DNA of 45,768 bases from Gemmatimonadota bacterium (GCA_007121775.1 SKJY01000042.1:1-45768), one strand, 5' to 3'. Shown: positions 25,906 through 35,405, counted from the first letter of the stretch. The notes: generated from the sequence alone by a model not told the origin. A program made the numbers and translations.

Positions 25906-26931
25906 TCAGTAGATGAGGCGGAAGGTGAGGGTGACCTGGAGTTGGCCCCGGTCCAGGGGGAAGACGTCCAGGGGGAGGAGGTCGTCGCTGAAGCTCCGGC
26001 CCGGCGCCCAGGTCACCTCGCCTGCCACCTGGGTCACGAGCCAGGTATAGTTGGCTCCGGCGAAAAAGGTGGGCCGGGTCCGACCCAGATCGGCCCGGGC
26101 TGCCTCGCCCACCTCTCCCGCCTCGCCCGGCGCCCGGATCCGGGTCCGGCCGCCCACACGCTCCAGGGCGGCGCCGCCGGTGAGCCCGAAGGCCAGGAGG
26201 TCCTTGCCCACCTCCAGGCGCACCGAGGTGACATGTGGACTCAGGATCAGTTGGGAACCCCCACTGGGAAGCTGCCCGTGCCGGATGGTCCCCAGGCGGT
26301 GGTGGAGGCCCGTGACGGTGATCCCCGGTAGGGTGAAGGACTCCCTCACCACCCCCAGTCGCACCCCACCCCCCCACGCCACCGCCGTCCGGGCCTGGTC
26401 GCCGGGCCCGTCGGGGAGGCGGGCCAGACGGAGCGATACCACTCCATCCACAGCTCCCACCCCGCCAACCGTGGCCACGGGGCGGAATCCGTCGAAGATT
26501 CCGGCGGTGGCGGTGAGACGCCCCGCCACAAGGGTGGAGTGGGTCTCCCTGAGGGTGCCCGGGGTGGCGGAGAGGTCCAGGTGGCGGATCCGGGCCAGGT
26601 TCACCCCGGCGTCCACCACCACCCGGGGCGTCCCCTCCATCCGGTGCCCGGCGGTGGAGGGGCTCACCGGCAGGGCGCCCCCGGCTCCCACCAGGAGGCT
26701 CACGCCCTCCGTCAGGGCCACAGCACCAAGGGCGGCCTCGGCGCAGGAAGCGGCCAGGGCAGCGCTTCCCCCGGACCCGCAAGAGGCGGCCAGGCGACCG
26801 GCGCTGGACCGGTCCACCGGCGCGGCCGCACCCTGGGCCTCAAGACGCTCCGGCGCCCCACCCATGGCCACTGCGGCCAGGGCGAGCAGGGCCAGGAGGG
26901 CGCGCCGGCTCCAGGCCCCCCGACGGATCAT
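25906..26931 (-). CDS. Exported outer-membrane beta-barrel-like protein of unknown function
   Basis: The 341-residue protein has a signal peptide (about residues 1-33, ending LEAQG). After an Ala/Ser-rich segment with two Cys (residues about 51 and 63) it shows alternating polar/hydrophobic strands from about residue 75 onward (VVVDAGVNLARIRHLDLS, VSLRLARL, TFFAGANYTWLV). It ends in QLQVTLTFRLIY, a C-terminal strand with a final aromatic residue as in Bam-assembled barrels. No family is recognised. Its ATG overlaps the stop of the ArgS-PurM gene (ATGA), and it lies 1 nt from ribD. Confidence 0.7.
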   Translation of the reverse strand: MIRRGAWSRRALLALLALAAVAMGGAPERLEAQGAAAPVDRSSAGRLAASCGSGGSAALAASCAEAALGAVALTEGVSLLVGAGGALPVSPSTAGHRMEGTPRVVVDAGVNLARIRHLDLSATPGTLRETHSTLVAGRLTATAGIFDGFRPVATVGGVGAVDGVVSLRLARLPDGPGDQARTAVAWGGGVRLGVVRESFTLPGITVTGLHHRLGTIRHGQLPSGGSQLILSPHVTSVRLEVGKDLLAFGLTGGAALERVGGRTRIRAPGEAGEVGEAARADLGRTRPTFFAGANYTWLVTQVAGEVTWAPGRSFSDDLLPLDVFPLDRGQLQVTLTFRLIY

Positions 26932-29795
26932 CTGTTCAGCTCCACCGCGCCGGTCCCGGTGGTCTCACCCAGGATCCAGGCCACCTCGCCCCGATCCCGG
27001 AGGCGCTCCACCAGCGCCTCGGCCTCTTCGGCGGCTGTGATGGCGATCATTCCCACCCCCATATTGAAGACCCGGAACATCTCGTCCCGAGCCACCCCGC
27101 CCAGGCGCTCCAGCACCTGAAAGACCGGGGGGATCTCCCAGCTCCCGGTGTCGATCCGCGCTCCCACCCCCGCCGGCAGGACCCGGGGGAGGTTCCCGGA
27201 GATCCCGCCGCCGGTGATGTGGGCCAGGGCGTGGAGGGTGCCTTCCTCCACCTCCGGGGCCAACGCCGGCAGGTAGCTCCGGTGGACCCGGAGGAGGACG
27301 GAGCCCACCGAATCGTCCAGCTCCGGGAAGGGATCCTCCACCCCGAGCCCCGCCCGATCGAAGACGATGCGGCGAGCCAGGGTGTAGCCGTTGGTGTGGA
27401 GACCCGACGAGCCGATCCCCACCAGCACGTCACCGGAGCGGACCCGGGAACCGTCCAGGAGCTGGTCGCGCCCCACGATCCCCACGATGAACCCCGCCAG
27501 GTCGTACTCGCCCTCGGCGTAGAAGTCGGGCATCTGGGCCGTCTCGCCCCCCAGGAGGGCGCACCCGTTCTGCCGGCAGGCCCGGGCGATCCCGGCCACC
27601 ACGCCCTCCACCACCCCTTCTTCCATCTCGCCGGTGGCCAGGTAGTCCAGGAAGAAGAGGGGCCGGGCGCCCTGCACCAGGATGTCGTTGACGCAGTGGT
27701 TCACCAGGTCCTGGCCCACCGAGTCGTGGACGCCGGTGAGGAAGGCGAGCTTGAGCTTGGTCCCCACCCCATCGGCCGACGACACCAGCACCGGGCGCTG
27801 CACGTCGTCGGGGACGGCGTAGAGGCCGCCGAAGCTGCCCAGCCCCGAGAGGGTGAAGCGGTCCCGGGTGGCTTCCACCAGCCCCCGGATCCCCTCCTTT
27901 GCCCGCTCGGCCCGGTCCAGATCCACTCCGGCGGCCCGGTAGTCGAGTCCAGCCTCGGCGGGACTGGGGGTCGCGGTGTCTGGACCACCTTCCGCTGCCG
28001 GCACTCCATCCGTCGGCTCGGTCCGTGGAGCGCCCGGTGTCTCGTCGGAGCTCCGCTCCATCCGCTCCGGGGCGTGGATCCCCAGCACCCCCAGCGCCGA
28101 AGCCAGAACGGTGCGGATGGCGGCGGTGAGGGCCAGCCGGGCCCGACGGAGCGCGGGATCCGGGTGGAGAACGGCCAGCTCCGGGTTCCGGGTGGGGTTC
28201 CCGGCGTGGTACCAGGCATTTACCTGCCCGGCGGTCTGCTCCAGGTAGTCGCAGACCAGGTGGGGAGCCCGGGCGGCGGCGGCGCGCTCCACCAGCGCCG
28301 GGAACTCGCCCAGCGTCTGGATGAGCTCCCGCTCCGAGTCTTCCGCCAAGAGGGCCAGGTCGGCCCCCTCCCACGGCAGATCCCCGGGGGCGGTCCCAGC
28401 ATCGTCCCCAGTCCCGGCGGCGTGGTCCACGTCCCCGGGGGCCACCTCCCCGCCGGCCGCTCCCTCCCCGGCCCGCCGCAGGATGGAGCAGACCCGGGCG
28501 TGGGCGTACTGGGCCTTGTAGACCGGGTTCTTGTCCGACTGGTCTCGGGCCCAGTCCAGGTCGAAGACCAGATGCGCCTCGGGCTTTCGCATGAGGAAGA
28601 AGTAGCGGGTCACGTCCACCCCCACCTCCTCCACCAGATCCCGAAGAGTCAGGTAGTCTCCGGCGCGCTTGGAGAACTTCACCTCCTGGCCCCCCTGCTC
28701 CACCGTCACCATCTGGTGGAGCACGTACTCCGGGTACTCTTCCGGGAGCCCAAGCGCCTGGAGACCCGCCCGGACCCGGGCCACGGTGCCGTGGTGGTCG
28801 GCGCCCTGCACATTGATGGCCTGGTGGTAGCCCCGCTCCCACTTGGTGACGTGGTAGGCCACGTCCGGGAGGAAGTAGGTGGCCGAGCCGTCGGACTTGA
28901 TCATGACCCGGTCCTTCTGGTCGCCGAATTCGGAGGTCCGGAGCCAGACGGCGCCCTCATGCTCGAAGACGAGCCCCGTTTCCCGGAGCCGGCGCACCGT
29001 GTCGTCCACCCGCCCCTCATCGTATAGGGACGACTCCAGGTAGTACTCGTCGAAGTGGACCCGGAACCCGTTCAGGTCCCGGTCCTGCTCCTGCCGGAGG
29101 CGCTCCACCGCCACGCGGCGCATGGCCTCAAGCCCCTCCCCCTCGGGATCGTCCTTCCACCGGTCGCCCTGGGCCGCCAGGAACTCCCGGGCGATCTCGG
29201 TGACGGTGGAGCCGTGGTAGCCGTCTTCCGGGACCGGGGCGTCTTCACCGAGTTCCTGCAGGTAGCGGGCCCGGACGCTCAGCGCCAGGCGCTCGATCTG
29301 CCGACCGGCGTCGTTGTAGTAGAACTCCCGGTGCACCTGCCACCCGGTCCACTCCAGGAGCGAGCAGATGGCATCACCCAGCGCCGCCTGCCGTCCGTGG
29401 CCCAGGTGGAGGAGCCCGGTGGGGTTGGCCGAGACGAACTCCACCATGACCCTGCGGCCGGCGCCGGTCTCGCTGCGCCCGAACTCCTTTCCTTCATTAA
29501 GGATACGCCCGACCACCTCACCCACTGCCGAGGTAGTCAGGCGGAAGTTCAGGAAGCCGGGACCCGCCACCTCAACCGCCGCGATGCCCGGGGTATCTGC
29601 CGGGATCCGCTCCTGGATCTCCTGGGCGATGGCCCGGGGGGGCCGCCGTAGGGTCGAGGCCAGGGTCATGGCCACATTGGTGGCCACATCGCCGTGGCTG
29701 GGATCCCGGGGGCGCTCCAGGTGGATCTGGGGCTCCTGCACCCCCATCTCCCGGAGTACACCTTGGAGGACGCCGCGGATCTGATCGTGGGTCAT
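26928..29795 (-). CDS. Arginyl-tRNA synthetase fused to phosphoribosylformylglycinamidine cyclo-ligase (ArgS-PurM)
   Basis: One 955-residue frame carries two complete enzymes. Residues 1-579 are class I ArgRS: an Add1-like N-terminal domain, FVSANPTGLLHLGHGRQ (HLGH at 130-133), KSDGSATYFLPDVAYH, and VKFSKRAGD (the KMSKS equivalent, 373-377). It ends in LGIHAPERM, the classical ArgRS C-terminus. A Pro/Glu/Thr-rich linker of 37 residues follows. Residues 617-955 are PurM (AIR synthetase): YRAAGVDLDRAE, VSSADGVGTKLKLAF, NDILVQGARPLFFLDY, GGETAQMPDFY, VGIGSSGLHTNGYTLAR, HITGGGISGNLPRVLP and FNMGVGMI. ArgRS also has an extra Gly/Asp-rich insert (about 442-475). No stop codon or good internal ribosome-binding site lies at the junction (28060-27947). 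PurM is normally a homodimer, so the fusion may dimerise ArgRS. An assembly error that removed a stop cannot be excluded from one sequence. Confidence 0.92.
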   Translation of the reverse strand: MTHDQIRGVLQGVLREMGVQEPQIHLERPRDPSHGDVATNVAMTLASTLRRPPRAIAQEIQERIPADTPGIAAVEVAGPGFLNFRLTTSAVGEVVGRILNEGKEFGRSETGAGRRVMVEFVSANPTGLLHLGHGRQAALGDAICSLLEWTGWQVHREFYYNDAGRQIERLALSVRARYLQELGEDAPVPEDGYHGSTVTEIAREFLAAQGDRWKDDPEGEGLEAMRRVAVERLRQEQDRDLNGFRVHFDEYYLESSLYDEGRVDDTVRRLRETGLVFEHEGAVWLRTSEFGDQKDRVMIKSDGSATYFLPDVAYHVTKWERGYHQAINVQGADHHGTVARVRAGLQALGLPEEYPEYVLHQMVTVEQGGQEVKFSKRAGDYLTLRDLVEEVGVDVTRYFFLMRKPEAHLVFDLDWARDQSDKNPVYKAQYAHARVCSILRRAGEGAAGGEVAPGDVDHAAGTGDDAGTAPGDLPWEGADLALLAEDSERELIQTLGEFPALVERAAAARAPHLVCDYLEQTAGQVNAWYHAGNPTRNPELAVLHPDPALRRARLALTAAIRTVLASALGVLGIHAPERMERSSDETPGAPRTEPTDGVPAAEGGPDTATPSPAEAGLDYRAAGVDLDRAERAKEGIRGLVEATRDRFTLSGLGSFGGLYAVPDDVQRPVLVSSADGVGTKLKLAFLTGVHDSVGQDLVNHCVNDILVQGARPLFFLDYLATGEMEEGVVEGVVAGIARACRQNGCALLGGETAQMPDFYAEGEYDLAGFIVGIVGRDQLLDGSRVRSGDVLVGIGSSGLHTNGYTLARRIVFDRAGLGVEDPFPELDDSVGSVLLRVHRSYLPALAPEVEEGTLHALAHITGGGISGNLPRVLPAGVGARIDTGSWEIPPVFQVLERLGGVARDEMFRVFNMGVGMIAITAAEEAEALVERLRDRGEVAWILGETTGTGAVELNR

Positions 29796-29808
29796 GGAGG
29801 GGCTGCCC

Positions 29809-30201
29809 TTACTTGGAGCCGGACGAGGAGGTGCCGGAGCCCGACGACCCGGACGAGGAGGAACCGGACGATGCGGAGGAGCCCGAAGACCCCTTCTCCC
29901 CTGCCGAGGCGCCGCCACTCCCGGACGCCCCCCCACTCCCCGAGGAGCCCCCGCTTCCGGAGGCCGCACCGCCCTTCCCACCGGACTTCTCGGAGTCGGC
30001 CTTGGCCGCCTTCTTGTAGGAATCGGAGCGGTAGTCGGTGATGTAGAAGCCGTCTCCCTTGAAGAGGAAGCCGGCTCCCGCCGAAAGCATTCTCTCGGAC
30101 TCGGCGCCGCAATCCGGGCACTGGGCCCGGGGCTCGGCGCTCATCCGCTGGAAGAGCTCGAATTCGTGCCCCTGGGGGCACCGGTACTCATACGTGGGCA
30201 T
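29809..30201 (-). CDS. FmdB-family zinc-ribbon protein with Gly/Ser tail
   Basis: The 130-residue protein starts MPTYEYRCPQGHEFELFQRMSAEPRAQCPDCG, the FmdB-type zinc ribbon (four zinc ligands from CPQGH and CPDC). The region to residue 72 is FLFKGDGFYITDYRSDSYKKA, also conserved in the family. The remaining ~58 residues are a low-complexity Gly/Ser tail, probably disordered. The start at 30201 was chosen because the conserved MPTYEY begins there, preceded by AGGA. It ends 13 nt before the ArgS-PurM start. The function is unknown. Confidence 0.85.
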   Translation of the reverse strand: MPTYEYRCPQGHEFELFQRMSAEPRAQCPDCGAESERMLSAGAGFLFKGDGFYITDYRSDSYKKAAKADSEKSGGKGGAASGSGGSSGSGGASGSGGASAGEKGSSGSSASSGSSSSGSSGSGTSSSGSK

Positions 30202-30312
30202 GGTTCCTGTTCCGCTGGACTGATCCACCTGAGGCCCCGCCAGGCGCCGGGCCTGCACAGACCTCGAAAGGTAATGACTCCGGCGGTCCGGTGAAGTGCC
30301 CGCCCCGGGACC

Positions 30313-31944
30313 TCAGCCCCCGGGATCGAAGTCGCCCCCTCCGGCGGCGTACCGACCCCACTCCTCCCGGAGGGTGCCGGAGATCTCCCCCAGGGTGGCC
30401 ATGGCCCGCACGGCGTCCAGGATCCGGGGGAAGAGGTTCTCCGACCCGCGAGCTCCTTCCGCCAGCGCCGCCAGGGCGTCGTCGGCGGCGGCGGCGTCCC
30501 GGGTTTCCCGCACCCGGGCCACCTTCTCCTTCTGCTCCCGCTCGAGCCCCGAGTAGTCGGTGCGGTCCATCTCGGTGGCCGCCCCGTCGGTGCGGTAGCG
30601 GTTCACCCCCACCACCACCCGGTCCCCGCTCTCCACCTCGAGTTGGAAGCGGAGCGCGGCCCGGTGGATCTCGTCCTGCATGTAGTGGATGGCCCCGGCG
30701 GCGCCGCCCCGCTCCTCGATCTCGTCCAGGTAGCGGCGGGCCTCCTCTTCGATGCGGTTGGTGAGCTCTTCCACGTAGTAGCTCCCCGCCAGGGGATCCA
30801 CCGTCCGGGCCACGCCGCTCTCGTGGGCCAGGATCTGCTGGGTCCGGAGCGCCAGCTCCGCCGCCTCTTCCGAGGGGAGGGAGAGGGCCTCATCGTACCC
30901 GTTGGTGTGGAGCGACTGGGTCCCGCCCAGGACGGCGGAGAGGGCCTGGGTGGTGACCCGGATCACATTGTTCCGGGGCTGCTGCGCCGTGAGGGTCGAG
31001 CCCCCGGTCTGGGTGTGAAAGCGGAGGCGGCACGACTTGTCCGAGGCGTCCCAGCGCTCCCGCATGAGGCGGGCCCAGAGGCGGCGGGCGGCCCGGAACT
31101 TGGCCACCTCCTCGAAGAAGTCGTTGTGGGCGGCGAAGAAGAAGGAGAGGCGGGGGGCGAAGTCTTCCACATGGATCCCCGCCTCCACCGCCCGCTTCAC
31201 GTACTCCAGGCCGTTGGCGAAGGTGAAGGCCACCTCCTGGGGCGCGGTGGCGCCGGCCTCCCGGATGTGGTAGCCCGAGATGGAGATGGTATTCCACCGG
31301 GGGACCTCCCGGGAGCAGAAGGCCATGAGGTCCGAGATGAGGCGGAGCGACGGCTCCACCGGGTAGATGTACGTTCCCCGGGCGATATACTCCTTCAGGA
31401 TGTCATTCTGGACGGTGCCGGAGAGGCGGTCCCGGGCCACGCCCTGCTCCTCGGCCACGGCGATGTAGAGGGCCAGGAGGATGGCCGCCGTGGAGTTGAT
31501 GGTCATGGAGGTGGAGACCCGCCCCAGGTCGATCCCATCGAAGAGGACCCGCATGTCGTCCAGGGAGTCGATGGCCACCCCGGCCCGTCCCACCTCGCCG
31601 GTGGCCATGGGGTCGTCGGAATCGTACCCCATCTGGGTGGGGAGGTCGAAGGCCACCGAGAGCCCCGTCTGCCCCCGGTCCAGGAGGTAGTGGTAGCGCT
31701 CGTTGGTCTCCCGGGCGGTGGCGAAGCCGGCGTACTGGCGCATGGTCCAGAGCCGTCCCCGGTACATGGTGGGGTAGACCCCCCGGGTGAAGGGGTACGA
31801 GCCGGGCTCACCCAGGTCCCGTTCCGGTTCCAGCGATGTGGAGGCGGCCCGGTAGAGGGGGGCCACCGGGAGCCCTGAATCGGTGCGGATCGTGTCCGGT
31901 GCCTCGCTGCTCTTCCTCCGGTCCTTCTCGCTCTTCTCGCTCAT
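30313..31944 (-). CDS. Methylmalonyl-CoA mutase large subunit (no B12 domain)
   Basis: The 543-residue protein covers the acyl-CoA-binding TIM barrel: [117 protein letters not shown] and [23 protein letters not shown]. It ends without the C-terminal cobalamin-binding domain (no DxHxxG), so a separate small subunit must be encoded elsewhere. It interconverts methylmalonyl-CoA and succinyl-CoA. Its ATG overlaps the biotin-carrier stop, linking it to the propionyl-CoA carboxylase genes. Confidence 0.95.
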   Translation of the reverse strand: MSEKSEKDRRKSSEAPDTIRTDSGLPVAPLYRAASTSLEPERDLGEPGSYPFTRGVYPTMYRGRLWTMRQYAGFATARETNERYHYLLDRGQTGLSVAFDLPTQMGYDSDDPMATGEVGRAGVAIDSLDDMRVLFDGIDLGRVSTSMTINSTAAILLALYIAVAEEQGVARDRLSGTVQNDILKEYIARGTYIYPVEPSLRLISDLMAFCSREVPRWNTISISGYHIREAGATAPQEVAFTFANGLEYVKRAVEAGIHVEDFAPRLSFFFAAHNDFFEEVAKFRAARRLWARLMRERWDASDKSCRLRFHTQTGGSTLTAQQPRNNVIRVTTQALSAVLGGTQSLHTNGYDEALSLPSEEAAELALRTQQILAHESGVARTVDPLAGSYYVEELTNRIEEEARRYLDEIEERGGAAGAIHYMQDEIHRAALRFQLEVESGDRVVVGVNRYRTDGAATEMDRTDYSGLEREQKEKVARVRETRDAAAADDALAALAEGARGSENLFPRILDAVRAMATLGEISGTLREEWGRYAAGGGDFDPGG

Positions 31945-32474
31945 CCCTCACCTTCCTCCTCACCTTCCGACGGGATTGCATCGAATTCCACCAGGACTGC
32001 GTCCTTCTCCACCGCCACCCCCGGCTCCACGGCGATGCGCTTTACCACCCCGGGGGCCGTGGCCCGCAGTTCGTTCTCCATCTTCATGGCCTCCACGATG
32101 ACCAGGCTGTCGCCGGTCCGGACCTCCTGGCCCTCCTGAACTTCCACACGTACCACCAAGCCGGGCATGGGTGCCTTGAGGGCCGGAACGCCGAGCCCCA
32201 CCCCGGCGGCCTTTCGGGCCTGACGGATGAACTCCTGGCCCGGATCCAGGACCTCGGCCTGGTGGACGCGCCCCTCCACCTCCAGGCGCCACGCTCCGCG
32301 ACCGTTGAGGGCCGGGCGAAGCCGGAGGGAGCGCCCTCCCACCCGGGCACTGCGCACCGGGGTCCCGGCGGAGGGGGCCAGCTCCACCTCCACCGGGGAG
32401 CCGTCCACCCAGCACTCACCGTTCTTCACCTTCACTTCGAGCCGCTCACCGCCGATGTGCACGAAGAAGTTCAT
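31941..32474 (-). CDS. Biotin carboxyl carrier protein (acyl-CoA carboxylase)
   Basis: The 177-residue protein has a C-terminal biotinyl domain [42 protein letters not shown]; Lys131 in EAMKMEN is the biotin site. The N-terminal 90 residues ([30 protein letters not shown]) are beta-rich, similar to the linker domain of PccA alpha chains. It is encoded as a free protein rather than fused to biotin carboxylase, and overlaps the mutase gene by 4 nt. Confidence 0.92.
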   Translation of the reverse strand: MNFFVHIGGERLEVKVKNGECWVDGSPVEVELAPSAGTPVRSARVGGRSLRLRPALNGRGAWRLEVEGRVHQAEVLDPGQEFIRQARKAAGVGLGVPALKAPMPGLVVRVEVQEGQEVRTGDSLVIVEAMKMENELRATAPGVVKRIAVEPGVAVEKDAVLVEFDAIPSEGEEEGEG

Positions 32475-32481
32475 GGGCGAC

Positions 32482-33861
32482 CTACGCTCCGTTGGATGGA
32501 ATGCCGTTGGATGGAATGGACGTCCGGGACCGGGACCCGTCGCCGGTCCGGTCCAGTGTGACCACAGTCTCGATATGGGCGGTCTGGGGGAAGAGGTCCA
32601 CCGCCTGAAGCCTCCGGAGGCGGAACCCCTCTCCCAGCCGGGCCAGATCCCGGGCCAGGGTGGCGGGATCGCAGCTCACGTACACGATGCGCTCCGGCGG
32701 CGTGGACGCCAGGCGCTCCATGACGCCGGGGGCCACCCCGCTCCGGGGCGGGTTCAGGACCACCAGATCCGCCGGCAGGGCTTCGGCCAGGCGATCCTCC
32801 ACCGCCCCCTCCAGGAGCCGGAACCCCTCCGGCGCCCGGGCCCGGCCCTCTGCCGCCGCCTGGGGGTCCAGCTCGATCCCCACCGCCCGGCCCCCATGAC
32901 GCGCCGCCCTCCGCCCGTAGACGCCGATGCCGCAGTAGGCATCCACCAGCGTCCGCCCCCGGGGCGGCGCCAGCTCCCGGAGGACCAGATCGTGGAGGAG
33001 TCCGGCGGCCTCCCGGTTCACCTGCAGGAAGGCACCGGGTCGCACCGTATGGGGCTCGCCGTACCACACCTCCTCAAGCCGAGGGGCCCCGGCCAGGAGG
33101 CGAGGCGGGCGGCCCGGTCCCTCCCGGTGCCAGATGGCCGCCAGGTCGGGGACGTCGGCAAGGAGGGCCTGGGCGCCGGCGGAGGTCCCTTCCCCTTCCG
33201 GCGCCCTTCCCCCCTCCACCAGCAGAAGCACCTGGCCCTCCACCGTCCCCCGGAGGGTGAGGCGGAGCTCCCGCCCCGGCGGCAGGCGGACGGCGCCGGA
33301 CCCCCAGCTCCTCCGGAGTCCACCCCACGCCTGGGCCACCGCTTCTTCCGGGAGGAGGCAGGCCTCATCCACATCCAGGATCCGGTCCGGCCGGTCCACC
33401 TCCCGGAAGCCCGCCACCACCCGGTCGCCCCGGAGACGCCGGAGGGTGAAGCTCACCCGGTTTCGGTAGTGGAACTCCCGGGGGGAGGGGTGGAGTTCAA
33501 TGACCGGAAGCTCATCCAGCTTGCCGATGCGGCGGAGCGCCTCCTGGATCCGACTCCGCTTGGCGTCGAGCTGCGCCGGGTACTCCAGATGCTCCAGGGG
33601 GCATCCCCCGCACCGCGGCTGATGGGGGCAGGGGGCGACGCGGCGGCTGGGACCCTCCGTCTCCAGATGGAGGAGGCGGCCCCGACCCCAGCGCCGACGG
33701 AGCTCGGTGAGCTCGACCCGGGCCCGGTCACCGGGGACGGTGCGGTGCACGAAGACGACCCGCCCGTCCGGGAGGGAGCCCACCCCCGCCCCCTCCGAGG
33801 AGAACCCCCGGATCTCCAGGGTGACCTGCTGCCGGGAGCGGCTCGTCCCGGCGCCCTTCAC
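32482..33861 (-). CDS. RlmD/TrmA-family rRNA (uracil-5-)-methyltransferase
   Basis: The 459-residue protein has an N-terminal TRAM domain (VTLEIRGFSSEGAGVGSLPDGRVVFVHRTVPGDRARVEL), an Fe-S cluster motif CPHQPRCGGCPLEHL, a central domain, and a SAM methyltransferase domain with FLQVNREAAGLL, LVDAYCGIGVYGRRAARHG, VVLNPPRSGVAPG and IVYVSCDPATLARDLARL (catalytic Cys). It methylates C5 of a uridine in 23S rRNA or tRNA. I set the start at the GTG at 33861 that overlaps the accC stop (GTGA). The C-terminus ends in a duplicated IPSNG from a 15-bp tandem repeat (32489-32518). It interrupts the propionyl-CoA carboxylase genes. Confidence 0.9.
   Translation of the reverse strand: MKGAGTSRSRQQVTLEIRGFSSEGAGVGSLPDGRVVFVHRTVPGDRARVELTELRRRWGRGRLLHLETEGPSRRVAPCPHQPRCGGCPLEHLEYPAQLDAKRSRIQEALRRIGKLDELPVIELHPSPREFHYRNRVSFTLRRLRGDRVVAGFREVDRPDRILDVDEACLLPEEAVAQAWGGLRRSWGSGAVRLPPGRELRLTLRGTVEGQVLLLVEGGRAPEGEGTSAGAQALLADVPDLAAIWHREGPGRPPRLLAGAPRLEEVWYGEPHTVRPGAFLQVNREAAGLLHDLVLRELAPPRGRTLVDAYCGIGVYGRRAARHGGRAVGIELDPQAAAEGRARAPEGFRLLEGAVEDRLAEALPADLVVLNPPRSGVAPGVMERLASTPPERIVYVSCDPATLARDLARLGEGFRLRRLQAVDLFPQTAHIETVVTLDRTGDGSRSRTSIPSNGIPSNGA
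32489..32518. repeat. 15-bp perfect tandem duplication in the methyltransferase C-terminus
   Basis: The unit CCGTTGGATGGAATG occurs twice in direct succession and encodes the repeated IPSNG at the end of the RlmD-like protein. It keeps the frame and adds five residues beyond the conserved domain. Confidence 0.85.
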
Positions 33862-35372
33862 TGGCCGGCTCGCCACGCCCCCCGGGCCCCCTGCCACCCG
33901 GAGAGGGACCGGTCTTCGGCCTGGATGCGGGGCGGACGGATGGAGCGGCGCCGCTCGGCCTCCAGGAGCCCCGCCAGGGCGGCGGCGATGCGGCGATCCT
34001 CCGGGTCCACCTCCCCGGCGCTCTCACCGGTGAGGATCTCCGGGTGCTCCTCCAGATAGCGGATGGTGACGTTGCCGGCCTGGTAGTCCGCCTCGTCCAT
34101 GACCCGCCGGTGGAAGCTCCGGCAGGTGTCGACACCGTCCACGGTGAGCTCGTCCAGCGCCCGGGCCATACGGCGGATGGCCTCTTCCCGGGTGGGGGCG
34201 TGGACGATGAGCTTGGCCAGGAGGGGGTCGTAGTGGAGCCCCACCTCGAACCCCTGGGCGATGCCGCCGTCCCAGCGCACGCCGGGGCCGGTGGGGACCT
34301 CCAGATAGCGGATCCGCCCGGTGGAGGGGAGGAAGCCTTCCTCGGGAAGCTCCGAGGTGATGCGGCATTCGATGGCGTGACCGGAGGGCCGGATGTCGTC
34401 CTGGTGGAAGGGGATCCGCTCACCCGAGGCGATGCGGAGCTGCCACTGGACCAGGTCGATGCCGGTGACCAGTTCGGTGACCGGGTGCTCCACCTGGATC
34501 CGGGTGTTCATCTCCAGGAAGTAGAATTCGCCGTCCTCGAAGAGGAACTCCACCGTCCCGGCGCTCCGGTAGTCCACCGCCTCGGCCGCCCGGACCGCGG
34601 CGGCGCCCATGGCGGCGCGCAGCTCCGGTGAGATCACCGGTGAGGGCGACTCCTCCACCAACTTCTGGTGCCGGCGCTGGATGGAGCACTCCCGCTCGCC
34701 CAGATGGATGATGTTGCCGTGGACGTCGCCCAGGAGCTGAATCTCGATGTGGCGGGGCTTCTCCAGGTACTTCTCGATGTAGACGGCGTCGTCACCGAAA
34801 GCCCCGCCCGCCTCCCGGCGTGCAGCGTCCAGGGCGCGCTCCACCTCATCTTCCGATTCCACCACCCGCATCCCCTTCCCCCCACCCCCGGCCGAGGCCT
34901 TGAGGAGGACGGGGTAGCCCATCTCCCGGGCCAGAGCCCGGGCCTGGGCGGCATCCACCAGCGCCTCGGTGGTGCCGGGAACGATGGGGACTCCCGCCGC
35001 CGCCATGCGCTGCCGGGCCTCCGTCTTGTCGCCCATGGCGGCGATGGTGGCGGCGGTGGGGCCGATGAAGGTGAAGCCGGCCTCTTCCACCGCCTGAGCG
35101 AAAGCGGCCCGCTCCGCCAAGAAGCCGTAGCCCGGGTGGATCCCCTCCACCCCGGCCCGCCGGGCCACCTCCAGGATCCGGTCTACCCGCAGATAGCTCT
35201 CGGCGGAGGGGGCCGGCCCCAGGAGGTAGGCTTCGTCAGCCAGGAGGACGTGGGGCGAGAGCCGGTCGGCCTCCGAGTAGACGGCTACGCTCCGGATCCC
35301 CAGTTCACGGCAGGCACGGATGATCCGGACGGCGATCTCACCCCGGTTCGCCACTAGGACGGATTCGATCAC
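33858..35372 (-). CDS. Biotin carboxylase subunit of acyl-CoA (propionyl-CoA) carboxylase
   Basis: The 504-residue protein has the biotin carboxylase domains: VLVANRGEIAVRIIRACRELGI, GIHPGYGFLAERA, FIGPTAATIAAMGDK, LLKASAGGGGKGMRVV (ATP-grasp loop), YIEKYLEKPRHIEIQLLGD, RECSIQRRHQKLVEE, FLEMNTRIQVEHPVTE and GHAIECRITSE. The start is GTG at 35372 with GAGGAGA upstream. With the free BCCP and the carboxyltransferase below it probably forms propionyl-CoA carboxylase; an acetyl-CoA carboxylase role cannot be fully excluded, but the neighbouring mutase favours propionyl-CoA. Confidence 0.95.
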   Translation of the reverse strand: MIESVLVANRGEIAVRIIRACRELGIRSVAVYSEADRLSPHVLLADEAYLLGPAPSAESYLRVDRILEVARRAGVEGIHPGYGFLAERAAFAQAVEEAGFTFIGPTAATIAAMGDKTEARQRMAAAGVPIVPGTTEALVDAAQARALAREMGYPVLLKASAGGGGKGMRVVESEDEVERALDAARREAGGAFGDDAVYIEKYLEKPRHIEIQLLGDVHGNIIHLGERECSIQRRHQKLVEESPSPVISPELRAAMGAAAVRAAEAVDYRSAGTVEFLFEDGEFYFLEMNTRIQVEHPVTELVTGIDLVQWQLRIASGERIPFHQDDIRPSGHAIECRITSELPEEGFLPSTGRIRYLEVPTGPGVRWDGGIAQGFEVGLHYDPLLAKLIVHAPTREEAIRRMARALDELTVDGVDTCRSFHRRVMDEADYQAGNVTIRYLEEHPEILTGESAGEVDPEDRRIAAALAGLLEAERRRSIRPPRIQAEDRSLSGWQGARGAWRAGQ

Positions 35373-35405
35373 GGTGGGTCTCTCCTCATGCTGGGTCCCT
35401 GTGGA

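Noticed and set aside
27219..29027. A 602-residue plus-strand frame
   Set aside because: It is antisense to the ArgS-PurM fusion and has a His/Gly/Pro-rich composition with no known motifs.
26928..29981. A longer N-terminal extension of the ArgS-PurM frame (62 more residues)
   Set aside because: The extension is Arg/Pro/Gly-rich, antisense to the FmdB-like gene, and ArgRS similarity begins at the ATG at 29795.
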